From contig JFBG01000030.1 of the NCBI GenBank assembly GCA_000583135.1, positions 1 to 61,554 of the forward strand: a stretch of 61,554 nt of DNA, written 5' to 3'. Shown one piece after another: positions 19,130 to 27,898 of this stretch. Made by a program: the position numbers and the translations under genes. This DNA is from Thioalkalivibrio sp. HK1. GTDB taxonomy: Bacteria; Pseudomonadota; Gammaproteobacteria; HK1. The stretch's first letter is position 1, and every line of letters begins with the position of its first letter. The notes under the pieces are model-generated. The model was given only the letters and a program-made list of their open reading frames with translations, ran no database searches and was not told the origin of the DNA.

Positions 19130-20209
19130 TCAAGCGGCATTGATGCGTGTCCATGCCTCGTCGATCAAGCGTTGGCGCTCCTCGCCCAGATAGATCGCGG
19201 TCTCCGATTTCTCGACCGTTTCGGGCGGCGGGAAGATGGCGGGGTTTTCCAGATAATCCGCCGGCAGATATTGTTTCGCCGCCTTGTTCGGAGTGGCGTA
19301 ATAGATGAACTCGGCGATGGAGGCCCCCACTTGGGCGTCGAGGATATAGTCGATGAAGCGGTGGGCGTTTTCGGGATGCGGGGCTCCGGTGGGGATGGCC
19401 AGCGTATCCTCCCATAGCAGCCCGCCCTCTTCGGGCACCGAATAGCCGATATCGTCATCCTCGTCCATCACCTGCAAGATATCGCCGTTCCACTCCATGG
19501 TGAGATCGACCTCGCCCGAGGCGAGCAGATCCTGCCCGTTATCCTCGGCGAAGGTCTTGATATGCCCTTTTTGGCGGATCAGGAGCGCTTCGACCTCCTT
19601 GATATGCGCCGGATCGGCATCATTGAACGAGTAGCCGAGATATTTGAGCCCGATCCCGATCACCACTCCGCTATCTGCGAGCAAGGCGATGCGCCCGGAG
19701 AACTCGTCGGAATCGTAAAGGCTCCTCCAACTCGTCGGCGGATTGGCGAGCGCCGATTTCCGATAGCCGATTCCGATCGTGCCCCACATATAAGGCAGGC
19801 TGTAGCGGCGGCCGGGATCGAAGACGGCTTTCATGAAAACATCTTCGATATTGGCCAGATTGGAGATCTTCGAGTGGTCGATCTCCACGAGCATATCCTC
19901 GCTGATCATCCGCTCCACATAGTCGTTCGTGGGGACGATCAAATCGTATCCCGGATTCCCCTCTTTGAGTTTGGCGAAGAGTTCGTCGTTATCGGCGAAG
20001 AGATCCATCTTGACCTCGATCCCCGACGCTTTCTTGAAATCATCGAGGGTGGTCTCGCCGATATAGGTATCCCAGTTATAGAAATTGAGCTTCGGCTCCT
20101 CGGCCGCCCACCCGAACTTCGGCAGGGTGAGCCCGGCGGCGGCAGTTGCGCCCACTCCGGCGAGAAAGCGGCGGCGGGAGGGGCGATATCCGTATCTGGT
20201 TTTCATCAT
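19130..20209 (-). CDS. potD: Periplasmic polyamine-binding protein (PotD/PotF/SpuD type)
   Basis: Solute receptor for the Pot transporter, 359 residues. The N-terminus carries a twin-arginine-like signal (SRRRFLAGVGATAAAGLTLP), so export by the Tat route is likely. The mature part begins LNFYNWDTYIGETTLDDFKK, the standard PotD/PotF opening, and includes GYDLIVPTNDYVERM, MWGTIGIGYRKS and EVDLTMEWNGDILQV. GGAG lies 7 nt before the first of two consecutive ATGs. Belongs to the polyamine cluster; putrescine preference is inferred from the neighbours. Confidence 0.93.
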   Translation of the reverse strand: MMKTRYGYRPSRRRFLAGVGATAAAGLTLPKFGWAAEEPKLNFYNWDTYIGETTLDDFKKASGIEVKMDLFADNDELFAKLKEGNPGYDLIVPTNDYVERMISEDMLVEIDHSKISNLANIEDVFMKAVFDPGRRYSLPYMWGTIGIGYRKSALANPPTSWRSLYDSDEFSGRIALLADSGVVIGIGLKYLGYSFNDADPAHIKEVEALLIRQKGHIKTFAEDNGQDLLASGEVDLTMEWNGDILQVMDEDDDIGYSVPEEGGLLWEDTLAIPTGAPHPENAHRFIDYILDAQVGASIAEFIYYATPNKAAKQYLPADYLENPAIFPPPETVEKSETAIYLGEERQRLIDEAWTRINAA

Positions 20210-20315
20210 CGTTTTTCTCCGGGTGCGTTATTCGTCGATGGTGCGGGGAGGTCATGGCGATTTGGCGGATGGTCAAGGTCGGGATCGTTGCATGACTTGT
20301 CCGATTCGGCGGATT

Positions 20316-21653
20316 TTAGACATTGCGCAGCAGAAATTCCCGCTCCCAAGAGCTGATGACTTGCGAGAAAGTATGCAGCTCGCATTCCTTGACCGCATTC
20401 CAAGCATGAACGAAGCGTTCGCCGAGCATCGAGGTCAAGGGCGGGCATTCGCCGAGCAAGCGCAAGGATTCGGCGAGGCTCAAGGGTAGACCATAAGGCA
20501 TTTTATAGGCACTGCCTTCGATGGCGGCCGTCGGTTGCCGTTCTTCGATCATCCCGAGCAGCCCGCAGGCCAGCGAGGCCGCGATGGCGAGATAGGGATT
20601 GGCGTCGGCTCCGGCCACTCGGTTCTCGACCCGGGTCGAAACGCTCTTCGCCAGCGGCACCCGCAACCCCGCGGTGCGATTGTCGATCCCCCATTGAAGG
20701 TTGATCGGGGCTGCGAAGTATTTGGTGATCCGGCGATAGGAGTTCACATTCGGTGCAAGGAAGGACATCGCCGCCGGCAGATAATTTTGCAAACCCCCGA
20801 TATGGCTATGGAAAAGACGGGTCTTGGCTCCGTCCTCGGTGGCGAAGACATTTTCGCCGGTGGCGATATCCACCACGCTTTGGTGGAGATGCATGGCACT
20901 GCCCGGCTCTCGCTCCATGGGTTTGGCCATGAAAGTGGCGCATATCCCGTGACGTCTGGCCGCCTCGCGCACCGTGCGTTTGAAAACGAAGGCCTGATCC
21001 GCCAGCAAGAGCGGATCGCCGTGGGAGAGGTTGATCTCGAGCTGCGCCACCCCGGTTTCGTGGCTCAAAGTACCGAGTTCGATCTCCTGTTTTTCGCAGA
21101 AGTTGTAGATATCATCGACCAAGGGATCGTATTCGTTGAGGATGTCGATCCCGAAGGATTGGCGGCCGCGCTCGACCTGCCCCGAGCGACCGACCGGGGG
21201 CTCCAAGGGATAATCGGCGTCTTCGTTGCGTTTGACGAGGTAGAACTCGAGTTCGGGGGCCACGATCGGTTGCCAGCCATGCTCGCGGTAGAGATCGAGC
21301 ACCCGACGCAGTACATAACGGGAAGTGGTTTCCACCGGGGTGCCGTCGGCATGGAAGCAATCGTGGATGATTTGGGCCGTGGGCTCCGTCGCCCACGGAA
21401 CGAGTCGGATCGTGCTTTCGTCGGGCCTTAGCACCATATCCCGATCCGATGGATCGACGGCGCTCCAATCCTCGGGATAATCGCCGGAGACGGTTTGCAG
21501 GATCAGGGCCTCGGGGAGGTTGAGTCCGAGATCGTGACAATAACGATTGCGGGGCATCACCTTGCCCCGTGCGACCCCGGCCATATCTGGCATCAGGGCT
21601 TCGATCTCCAAGATCGAGCGCTTGGCGCACCACTGCTCGATGGATTCGTTCAC
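20316..21653 (-). CDS. puuA: Gamma-glutamylputrescine synthetase-like glutamine synthetase homologue
   Basis: ATP-dependent ligation of glutamate to putrescine, first step of the Puu polyamine breakdown route (SpuB/SpuI in Pseudomonas). 445 residues with glutamine-synthetase features: APELEFYLVK, GVAQLEINLSHGDPL, EPGSAMHLHQSV, the RITKYFAAPINLQWGIDNRT segment and RVENRVAGADANPYLAIAA near the C-terminus. The sequence is of the PuuA-like (GS-III-related) group rather than GlnA. ATG overlaps puuD's TGA. Cluster with potDBCA supports the polyamine role; other gamma-glutamyl-amine substrates are possible. Confidence 0.88.
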   Translation of the reverse strand: MNESIEQWCAKRSILEIEALMPDMAGVARGKVMPRNRYCHDLGLNLPEALILQTVSGDYPEDWSAVDPSDRDMVLRPDESTIRLVPWATEPTAQIIHDCFHADGTPVETTSRYVLRRVLDLYREHGWQPIVAPELEFYLVKRNEDADYPLEPPVGRSGQVERGRQSFGIDILNEYDPLVDDIYNFCEKQEIELGTLSHETGVAQLEINLSHGDPLLLADQAFVFKRTVREAARRHGICATFMAKPMEREPGSAMHLHQSVVDIATGENVFATEDGAKTRLFHSHIGGLQNYLPAAMSFLAPNVNSYRRITKYFAAPINLQWGIDNRTAGLRVPLAKSVSTRVENRVAGADANPYLAIAASLACGLLGMIEERQPTAAIEGSAYKMPYGLPLSLAESLRLLGECPPLTSMLGERFVHAWNAVKECELHTFSQVISSWEREFLLRNV

Positions 21654-22591
21654 GGCATCGGCCTCGGCGAAGCGCCTGAAAAAGAGTGAGATTCGGCGGG
21701 CACGGGATCCATGGCATCGCGAACATCGCTTGTCTCGATCTCGCTTTTCATTGCCGCCGTTGCCGCTTCGGTGCTTCGAACGATATTTCGGTTTCGCACT
21801 CCACCTCCCTTTCGGCGCTCGTTCGCCTGCCTTGCCGCTTGCGCAAAGGCTTCGAAGATGATCTTCGAGGCCCTATCCTCGATGGCCCGCCATTCCGGAT
21901 GCCATTGCACCGCCAAAGCGAAGGCCGGCGCTCCCTCGATCCGCACCGCCTCGATCAAGCCATCGGGGGCGGTGGCCTCGACGATCAGATCCGGGGCAAG
22001 ACGATCGATTCCTTGGTGGTGGAGGGAATTGACTTCGATTTCGCAGGTCTCGAACAATCGGTGGAGAAGACCGTTTTCCGTCAACATGATCCGGTGCGCG
22101 GGGGCGTATTGTTCATCGATGCTCGCATTTTCATCCGGATGATGGTCGATGCCGCCCGGTCGCTCGTGCACCCGCCGATCGAGGCTGCCCCCGAAGGCGA
22201 CATTCACCTCCTGAAATCCGCGGCAGATCGCAAGCAACGGCACTCCCTTCTCGACGGCCCGGCGGATCAAAGGCAGGGCGGTTTCATCCCGATGGGTATC
22301 GTGCAAGGTATCGAGAGAATCGACGCCGGGGCCGTAATGACGGGGGTGGACATTGGAGAGGCTGCCGGTGAAAAGCACCCCATCAAGCATCTCGAGCAAG
22401 GGACTGTCGACGATCCGATTTCCGATACACGGAAAAAGCAAGGGGATCGCATTCATCCCCACATTGACGGCCGAGATGTATTTCTCCTGTACCGCTTGGT
22501 ACATGCGCCGGTCGGATTCATGGCGACAGGCGATAATGCCGATCACCGGAGTGATCACCGGGGCGATCCCTTGTCGGTCCGCATCTGACAT
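21650..22591 (-). CDS. puuD: Gamma-glutamyl-GABA hydrolase-like class I amidotransferase
   Basis: Peptidase C26 / class I glutamine amidotransferase fold; in the Puu pathway it releases GABA from gamma-glutamyl-GABA (SpuA in Pseudomonas). Catalytic Cys in [17 protein letters not shown] and the His/Glu pair in VQWHPEW are visible; [17 protein letters not shown] precedes them. ATG at 22591 (MSDADRQG) is preferred to the longer start at 22624 because homology begins just after it. The last 55 or so residues are an extra, low-complexity C-terminus that overlaps puuA by 4 bp. First gene of the cluster, divergent from ilvD. Confidence 0.87.
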   Translation of the reverse strand: MSDADRQGIAPVITPVIGIIACRHESDRRMYQAVQEKYISAVNVGMNAIPLLFPCIGNRIVDSPLLEMLDGVLFTGSLSNVHPRHYGPGVDSLDTLHDTHRDETALPLIRRAVEKGVPLLAICRGFQEVNVAFGGSLDRRVHERPGGIDHHPDENASIDEQYAPAHRIMLTENGLLHRLFETCEIEVNSLHHQGIDRLAPDLIVEATAPDGLIEAVRIEGAPAFALAVQWHPEWRAIEDRASKIIFEAFAQAARQANERRKGGGVRNRNIVRSTEAATAAMKSEIETSDVRDAMDPVPAESHSFSGASPRPMP

Positions 22592-22848
22592 GGATGACTC
22601 GATTCGATTGCTCGATATGCGCAAAAGAGGTCAAAAATACCCGGGAAAATACCCCAAGGATCAAAGCGGCAATAATAGGGCAATCGGCGCGAGGGCGTCG
22701 GTCTCTTTTGCTTTTTTTGCGATCTCGAACGATCCGTCGAAAAGCGAGATCCCGGTCCCTTGGACATTCGACAGGCATCGATAGGCGAAGCGATTTTTCG
22801 GTGCCTTGGGTCATGCCTTCCAATCCCCTGCAACGGAGAATCCGCACC
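22592..22848. promoter_or_regulatory. Divergent promoter region of the polyamine cluster and ilvD
   Basis: 257 bp between outward-facing puuD and ilvD, with A/T-rich stretches unlike the genes around it. Promoters for both must lie here; no specific box or operator is clear. AACGGAG about 10 nt before 22849 serves ilvD. Confidence 0.45.
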
Positions 22849-24543
22849 ATGCAAGATTCGACCACGAAATCGATCAATCGTTTCAGCGCTCGCATCACCC
22901 GCCCCAAATCCCAAGGGGCCTCTCAAGCCCAGCTCCTGGCCACCGGCTTTTCCGAAGCGGATTTGGAAAAGGCCCAGATCGGCATCGCCAGCATCTGGTA
23001 CGAGGGGAATAACTGCAATATGCACTTGCTCGATTTGGCGCAAAAGGTGAAGGAGGGGGTGGAGGAGGTCGGGATCAAGGGCATGCGCTTCAACACCGTC
23101 GGAGTCTCCGATGGCATGTCGATGGGCACCGAGGGGATGTCCTTTTCCCTGCAATCGCGCGATCTGATCGCCGATTCCATCGAGACCGTCACCCGTGGCC
23201 AGTGGTACGACGGTCTGGTCACCATCCCCGGCTGCGACAAGAACATGCCCGGCTGTTTGATGGCGATGGGTCGTGTCAATCGCCCTTCGATCATGGTTTA
23301 CGGGGGCACCATCCGCGCCGGTCGCACCGCCAAAGGACAGGTCGTGGATATCGTCAATGCCTTTCAAAGTTATGGCCAATACTTGGCCGGGAGCATCGAC
23401 GAGGAGGAACGGGCGGAGATCGTGCGCAAGGCCTGTCCGGGTCCGGGAGCCTGCGGCGGGATGTATACCGCCAACACCATGGCCACCGCCATCGAGGCCA
23501 TGGGCATGTCGTTGCCATTTAGTTCCTCGACCCCGGCGACGGATCCCGCCAAACTCGACGAGTGTCGGCGAGCCGGGGCAACGGTTCGGGCGTTGATGGA
23601 GCACGATATCAAGCCCCGAGATATCATGACCCGAGAGGCCTTCGAGAACGCGATGGTGATGGTGATGGCTTTGGGGGGGTCCACCAATGCGGTATTGCAC
23701 CTGATAGCGATGGCCCGCGCCGTGGATATCCCTTTGACCATCGATGACTTCCAGTGCGTCAGCGATCGCATCCCCTACATCGCCGATCTCAAGCCCAGCG
23801 GCCGCTATGTGATGGAAGATCTGCATCGCATCGGAGGGGTGCCGGCGGTCATGAAATACCTTTTGGACGAAGGATTGATCGACGGCCGTCCCTTGACATG
23901 CACGGGAGAGACGGTCGCCGACAATCTCGCCCGGGTTTCGCCCTTGACCGAGGGGCAGGATATCGTCTATCCGCTGGATCGGCCGATCAAGAAAAGCGGT
24001 CATCTGCGGATCCTGCGCGGAAATCTCGCTCCCGGGGGCGCCGTTGCCAAGATCACCGGCAAGGAGGGCCTTCGCTTCGAGGGGCCGGCCAAGGTCTTCG
24101 ATGCCGAGGAAGACATGCTAAGCGCCTTGGAGGAGGGGAATATCGCCAAAGGAGATGTGATCGTGATCCGCTACGAGGGGCCCAAGGGCGGGCCGGGGAT
24201 GCCGGAAATGCTGACCCCGACATCGGCGGTGATGGGCGCCGGGCTCGGCTCCGATGTGGCATTGATCACCGATGGCCGCTTTTCCGGGGGGTCGCACGGA
24301 TTCATCATCGGCCATATCGTGCCCGAAGCGCAAGAGGGCGGGCCCATCGCCTTGGTCGAAGACGGCGATCGGATCGTCATCGACGCCCAAGAGAATTCGA
24401 TCGTCGTCGATATCGACGACGATGAAATGCAAAGGCGCCGCGCGGCGTGGGCGATGCCGGCATTCAAAGAATCCCGCGGAACCCTCTACAAGTACATCAA
24501 GACCGTTTCCGATGCCTCCTACGGATGCGTCACCGACGAATAG
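22849..24543 (+). CDS. ilvD: Dihydroxy-acid dehydratase
   Basis: Iron-sulfur enzyme that dehydrates dihydroxyvalerate and dihydroxy-methylvalerate in valine/isoleucine synthesis. Start ATG 22849 ([12 protein letters not shown]) follows AACGGAG; in-frame ATGs farther upstream would add unrelated sequence. 564 residues. Cluster cysteines in [20 protein letters not shown] and [14 protein letters not shown], plus [15 protein letters not shown] and the end [12 protein letters not shown], match the family. The partner ilvC is 14 kb away on the other strand. Confidence 0.96.
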   Translation: MQDSTTKSINRFSARITRPKSQGASQAQLLATGFSEADLEKAQIGIASIWYEGNNCNMHLLDLAQKVKEGVEEVGIKGMRFNTVGVSDGMSMGTEGMSFSLQSRDLIADSIETVTRGQWYDGLVTIPGCDKNMPGCLMAMGRVNRPSIMVYGGTIRAGRTAKGQVVDIVNAFQSYGQYLAGSIDEEERAEIVRKACPGPGACGGMYTANTMATAIEAMGMSLPFSSSTPATDPAKLDECRRAGATVRALMEHDIKPRDIMTREAFENAMVMVMALGGSTNAVLHLIAMARAVDIPLTIDDFQCVSDRIPYIADLKPSGRYVMEDLHRIGGVPAVMKYLLDEGLIDGRPLTCTGETVADNLARVSPLTEGQDIVYPLDRPIKKSGHLRILRGNLAPGGAVAKITGKEGLRFEGPAKVFDAEEDMLSALEEGNIAKGDVIVIRYEGPKGGPGMPEMLTPTSAVMGAGLGSDVALITDGRFSGGSHGFIIGHIVPEAQEGGPIALVEDGDRIVIDAQENSIVVDIDDDEMQRRRAAWAMPAFKESRGTLYKYIKTVSDASYGCVTDE

Positions 24544-24616
24544 CGATATCTCTCGCCGATCCGGATCTTCGATCATGCTCTTCGACTCCCCTTCCACCTT
24601 GAACGATTCGATCCGA

Positions 24617-25483
24617 ATGCGAAAGCGCGCATCGGGGATCGTTCGGTGGCGAGGGTGGATGCGATGGTGCGCCCTTTCGGTCTTGTCGGGGATATGCCTC
24701 GTTTGCCCCGCCGTGGCCGACGAGGGCATCACCGACGATATTGCCCGGATCGAATATCGCATCGTCTCGAAGTACCCCCACGATAAGCGGGCGTTCACCC
24801 AAGGCCTGCTCTTCGCCGATGGTTTCGTCTACGAAAGCACCGGCCTTCGCGGCGGCTCCACCTTGCGCAAAATCGATCCGGTCAAAGGGCGGGTGGTGCG
24901 TCAAATCCGGCTATCCAATCGACTCTTCGCCGAGGGTCTGACCCTCGTCGATCGATCCCTGTATCAGCTCACATGGACATCGGGCCGGGCTTTCGTGCGG
25001 GATATCGATAATTTTTCTCTGATCAAGGAGCATCGCTACGAAGGCGAGGGTTGGGGGCTCGCTTGGGATGGCCGGCATTTGGTGATGAGCGATGGCAGCG
25101 CGACGCTGAAATTTCGCGATCCCGAGACCTTCGAGATCGTGCGCGAATTACCGGTGCGCCAGGGATCGCAGCCGATCGAGCGACTCAACGAGCTGGAGTT
25201 CTTCGACGGGGCGATCCATGCCAATATTTGGCTCTCGGATCGGGTCGTTCGAATCGATCCCGCCGACGGCAAGGTGAAGGCTTGGTTGGATCTGGCTCCC
25301 TTGGCCGAGCGGGAGCGAGACAAAGCCGAGATGGAAGGTGATCGCGAAGTCAATGTCGCCAACGGCCTTGCTTGGGATCCGGCGATGCGTAGGCTTCACG
25401 TCACCGGGAAGCTGTGGAGTGCGGTCTATCTATTGGAACTGATCGATTCGCAAGCGATCGATCGAGATCCCGCCGGAGGGTGA
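24617..25483 (+). CDS. Glutaminyl-peptide cyclotransferase family protein, secreted
   Basis: Resembles plant/bacterial-type glutamine cyclotransferases, beta-propeller enzymes that turn N-terminal glutamine into pyroglutamate in exported proteins. After a signal peptide (basic start, hydrophobic CALSVLSGICLVCPAVADE) the mature part reads YPHDKRAFTQGLLFADGFVYESTGLRGGSTLRKID, typical of the family, then LAEGLTL-like and WGLAWDG segments and LNELEFFDGAIHANIW, IDPADGKVKAWLDL. Start is uncertain between ATG 24617 and 24659. Stop is 4 bp before a small membrane-protein gene, so the two are probably co-translated. Real substrate unknown. Confidence 0.82.
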   Translation: MRKRASGIVRWRGWMRWCALSVLSGICLVCPAVADEGITDDIARIEYRIVSKYPHDKRAFTQGLLFADGFVYESTGLRGGSTLRKIDPVKGRVVRQIRLSNRLFAEGLTLVDRSLYQLTWTSGRAFVRDIDNFSLIKEHRYEGEGWGLAWDGRHLVMSDGSATLKFRDPETFEIVRELPVRQGSQPIERLNELEFFDGAIHANIWLSDRVVRIDPADGKVKAWLDLAPLAERERDKAEMEGDREVNVANGLAWDPAMRRLHVTGKLWSAVYLLELIDSQAIDRDPAGG

Positions 25484-25487
25484 TGCG

Positions 25488-25679
25488 ATGGAAATTCCGC
25501 TTTGGGAGAAACTCTTGGCCGGGGTGGCGGCTCTGGCCTTGCTCTTTTTCTTCGTTCCCGGTTTGAGGCGATGGTTCAAAAATCCCCCGAAGGCGGGGAA
25601 GGGCGATTGGCCGGCGGCGATCTTGCCCATCTTGGCCGTGGCCGCCTTCGTGATGTTGATGATCTACATGATTCGTTGA
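25488..25679 (+). CDS. Small two-helix membrane protein
   Basis: 63 residues, ATG at 25488 with GGAGG 8 nt upstream. Two hydrophobic helices (about residues 8-24 and 43-61) joined by a basic loop, RRWFKNPPKAGKGDWP. I do not recognise the family. It begins 4 bp after the glutamine-cyclotransferase gene, so co-expression is likely; a role with that exported enzyme is only a guess from position. Confidence 0.7.
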   Translation: MEIPLWEKLLAGVAALALLFFFVPGLRRWFKNPPKAGKGDWPAAILPILAVAAFVMLMIYMIR

Positions 25680-25786
25680 CCGGTTTTTTATAAAAGCGCA
25701 AGTCCGGCCATCGATCCGTCGCCGGCGATGTTTTTCTCTCTCGCCCGCTTTTGAGATCACCCGAGAAAGCCTGATTTGAAACCGCA

Positions 25787-26401
25787 ATGGCGAAAAAGCC
25801 TTTGATCGACGACGAGGATCGAGATTCCTTCGCCCGGGCCGTCGAAGGAACGCGCCCTTTGGGGGGACGAGGCGAATATATCGATCCGGTGCGCAAGCCC
25901 GTCCGTCATATTTTGGATTCGAGGCGTGCTGGCCAAGATGATCCGATGCCCGCTTTCAGGGCGAGGCGGGATCCCGGGTCGAAAACGAAGCCGTCGAAGA
26001 CAAGAGGATCGCCCCTGTCGCCCACAGCCGAGGATATGCCGCGCAATAGCGGAATCCAGAAAAAGACGAGACGGGAATTGGTCAATGGAAAGTCGATCAA
26101 GCGATCCAGATCCGGATCGATTCCCGATGACATCACCATCGATCTACACGGAATGACCCTCTTCGAAGCCGAACGGCGCTTGATGCGCTTTCTCGACGAT
26201 GCCTTCTATAAAGGAAAGCGCTGCGTGTTGGTGATCCATGGCAAGGGCCACGGTTCTCCCGACAATAGAACGACGATCAAGGCGAATATCGGCAACTGGC
26301 TCGATCGGCACCATGCGGTATTGGATAGCAGTTTCGCCCAAATAAGGGACGGCGGTACCGGGGCTTCGTATGTTCTGCTTAGGGTATCGACCACTCGCTG
26401 A
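25787..26401 (+). CDS. Smr-domain protein (SmrA/YdaL-like)
   Basis: 204 residues. The N-terminal part (DRDSFARAVEGTRPL) is the conserved lead of SmrA-type proteins; the Smr domain (about 115-200) has the DLHG motif at 119-122 (ITIDLHGMTLFEAERRLMRF) and the VLVIHGKGHGS loop at about 148-156. Small MutS-related domains of this type have nicking endonuclease activity; in E. coli the YdaL/SmrA role is not settled. Its stop faces, 67 bp away, the stop of a paralogue on the other strand. Confidence 0.88.
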   Translation: MAKKPLIDDEDRDSFARAVEGTRPLGGRGEYIDPVRKPVRHILDSRRAGQDDPMPAFRARRDPGSKTKPSKTRGSPLSPTAEDMPRNSGIQKKTRRELVNGKSIKRSRSGSIPDDITIDLHGMTLFEAERRLMRFLDDAFYKGKRCVLVIHGKGHGSPDNRTTIKANIGNWLDRHHAVLDSSFAQIRDGGTGASYVLLRVSTTR

Positions 26402-26445
26402 TCCCCGGCGATATGGCCTATCCATTCAGGGTTGATCTCGATACG

Positions 26446-26467
26446 CTCGACGCATAAGAGCGCCGAG
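26446..26467. terminator. Possible bidirectional terminator hairpin between the Smr genes
   Basis: CTCGACGC (26446-26453) pairs with GCGCCGAG (26460-26467) with one mismatch around a 6-nt loop, between two convergent genes. Weak stem and no T-run. Confidence 0.25.
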
Positions 26468-26468
26468 A

Positions 26469-27065
26469 CTAGCGCGCGGCACCGGATTTTCCGAGCAGTA
26501 CATATAAAGCCCCGGTGTCGCCATCACCGGGTTGTGCGGAGCAGTAGGCCATCACATTGTGAGAGCGTTTTAGCCATTTCCCGATATTTTCCTTGATGAT
26601 CGATCGACCACCGTCGGAGCCGTGACCTTTGCCATGGATCACCAGCACGCAGCGCTTTCCCAGTGCCGAGGAGTCCTCGATGAAGCGCTCCAAGGATTGT
26701 TTGGCATCATCGAGCGGCTTATAGCGTAGGTTGACTTGATCCTCGTAGGGGATTCTCCCTGCCTTCAAACGCTGCATCCTCTTGTCTTGTACTCCCGGAC
26801 ATTGGAAAAACAGGCTTTTTTCGGTAGGGGCCATCGACAAAGACAATCCTTTTCGATCCCGGCTCGGATCCCGCTGCGCCCCAAGTGCGGGCATCGGATG
26901 ATCATCGTCCTTTCGCTCAGGGTTCGGGATGTTTTTCTTCGGGCGTGCCGGGGGCTTGCGCGCAGGCTTTGCGTATTCATCTCGCCCATCCAAAGGGCGC
27001 ACACCCTCGATGGCTCGGGCGAATGAATCCCGATCTTTGTCGTCGATCGCATGTTTTCTCGCCAT
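26469..27065 (-). CDS. Degenerate Smr-domain paralogue
   Basis: 198 residues from ATG 27065. It is a paralogue of the Smr protein on the opposite strand along its whole length: both have MA(K/R)K, a DRDSFARA(V/I)EG(T/V)RPL block, and RCVLVIHGKGHGS. But the catalytic DLHG is replaced by NLRY (112-115, VNLRYKPLDDAKQSL), so nuclease function by the usual route is doubtful, while the HGKGH loop (144-148) is kept. The two genes face each other tail to tail, as from an inverted duplication. It follows msrQ in the same direction after 49 bp. It may be a non-catalytic binding protein or decaying. Confidence 0.8.
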   Translation of the reverse strand: MARKHAIDDKDRDSFARAIEGVRPLDGRDEYAKPARKPPARPKKNIPNPERKDDDHPMPALGAQRDPSRDRKGLSLSMAPTEKSLFFQCPGVQDKRMQRLKAGRIPYEDQVNLRYKPLDDAKQSLERFIEDSSALGKRCVLVIHGKGHGSDGGRSIIKENIGKWLKRSHNVMAYCSAQPGDGDTGALYVLLGKSGAAR

Positions 27066-27114
27066 CCCCCGTGTCCTCTCGTCCATCGAGTATCGACAGG
27101 ATTCCCCGCCCTTT

Positions 27115-27825
27115 CTAAGGCGTCGCTTTCGGGGCGGCCAAGCGTGTCTTGCGGAGGTTGCCCAAGGCTTGGAGCCGCCGCGAAAGAGGTGGCAGCCGCG
27201 CCACCAATAAAAGGGCGAGGATCGAGGCATAGATCAGCGGCTCGCCCTTATCGGCCTTGACCAGCCATAGAAAGTGCAGCGCTCCGGCGATCGCCGCCGG
27301 GTAGGCCAGCCGATGCAATCGACGCCAGCGCACCGGACCCATACGTCGCACCATCGCATTGGTGGAGGTTATCGCCAGCGGGATGAGCATCAAGAAGGCG
27401 GCGAAACCGGCGGTGATATAAAGCCTGTCGATCACGTCTTGAACGATATAGGCGGGATCGAGCGAAGCGTCCAATATCGCATAAGTCAGAAAATGCATGA
27501 GCAAGTAGAAAAAGGCGAATAGTCCGAGCATTCGTCGTAGCCGGGTCGGCCAGACCGCTCCGATCAGGTGGCGCAAAGGAGTGATCATCAAGGTCACGAT
27601 CAAAAGGCGCAAGGCCCACTCGCCGGTGACGTGGGTGATCTCCTCCACCGGATTGGCCCCCAAATCCCCCTGAAAGGCTCGTAGCAGGAGGGCGGCGAAG
27701 GGAAGGCTCGCCAACACGAAGACGACGATCTTCGCCCGTGAAACGAAGCGCTCCCGCTTTTGCGCGACCGATGGCATCGGCGATGCCGGGCGGCTCTTTG
27801 CGCCGGTGTCGGGGATCTTTTCCAT
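27115..27825 (-). CDS. msrQ: Protein-methionine-sulfoxide reductase heme-binding membrane subunit
   Basis: Ferric-reductase-like membrane partner that passes electrons to periplasmic MsrP. 236 residues from ATG 27825, about six helices, with ITHVTGEWALRLLIVTLMITPLRHL, GLFAFFYLLMHFLTYAI (heme His), and RRLHRLAYPAAIAGALHFLWLVK, which carries further conserved His residues. Lies 73 bp after msrP in the same direction, the usual pair. Confidence 0.93.
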   Translation of the reverse strand: MEKIPDTGAKSRPASPMPSVAQKRERFVSRAKIVVFVLASLPFAALLLRAFQGDLGANPVEEITHVTGEWALRLLIVTLMITPLRHLIGAVWPTRLRRMLGLFAFFYLLMHFLTYAILDASLDPAYIVQDVIDRLYITAGFAAFLMLIPLAITSTNAMVRRMGPVRWRRLHRLAYPAAIAGALHFLWLVKADKGEPLIYASILALLLVARLPPLSRRLQALGNLRKTRLAAPKATP

Positions 27826-27898
27826 CGGAGATATCGATCGGAGGTATCGAGTGGGTGATTGATTGCCGCCGAGATCGATCCGCAAAGATTCTTGCGGA

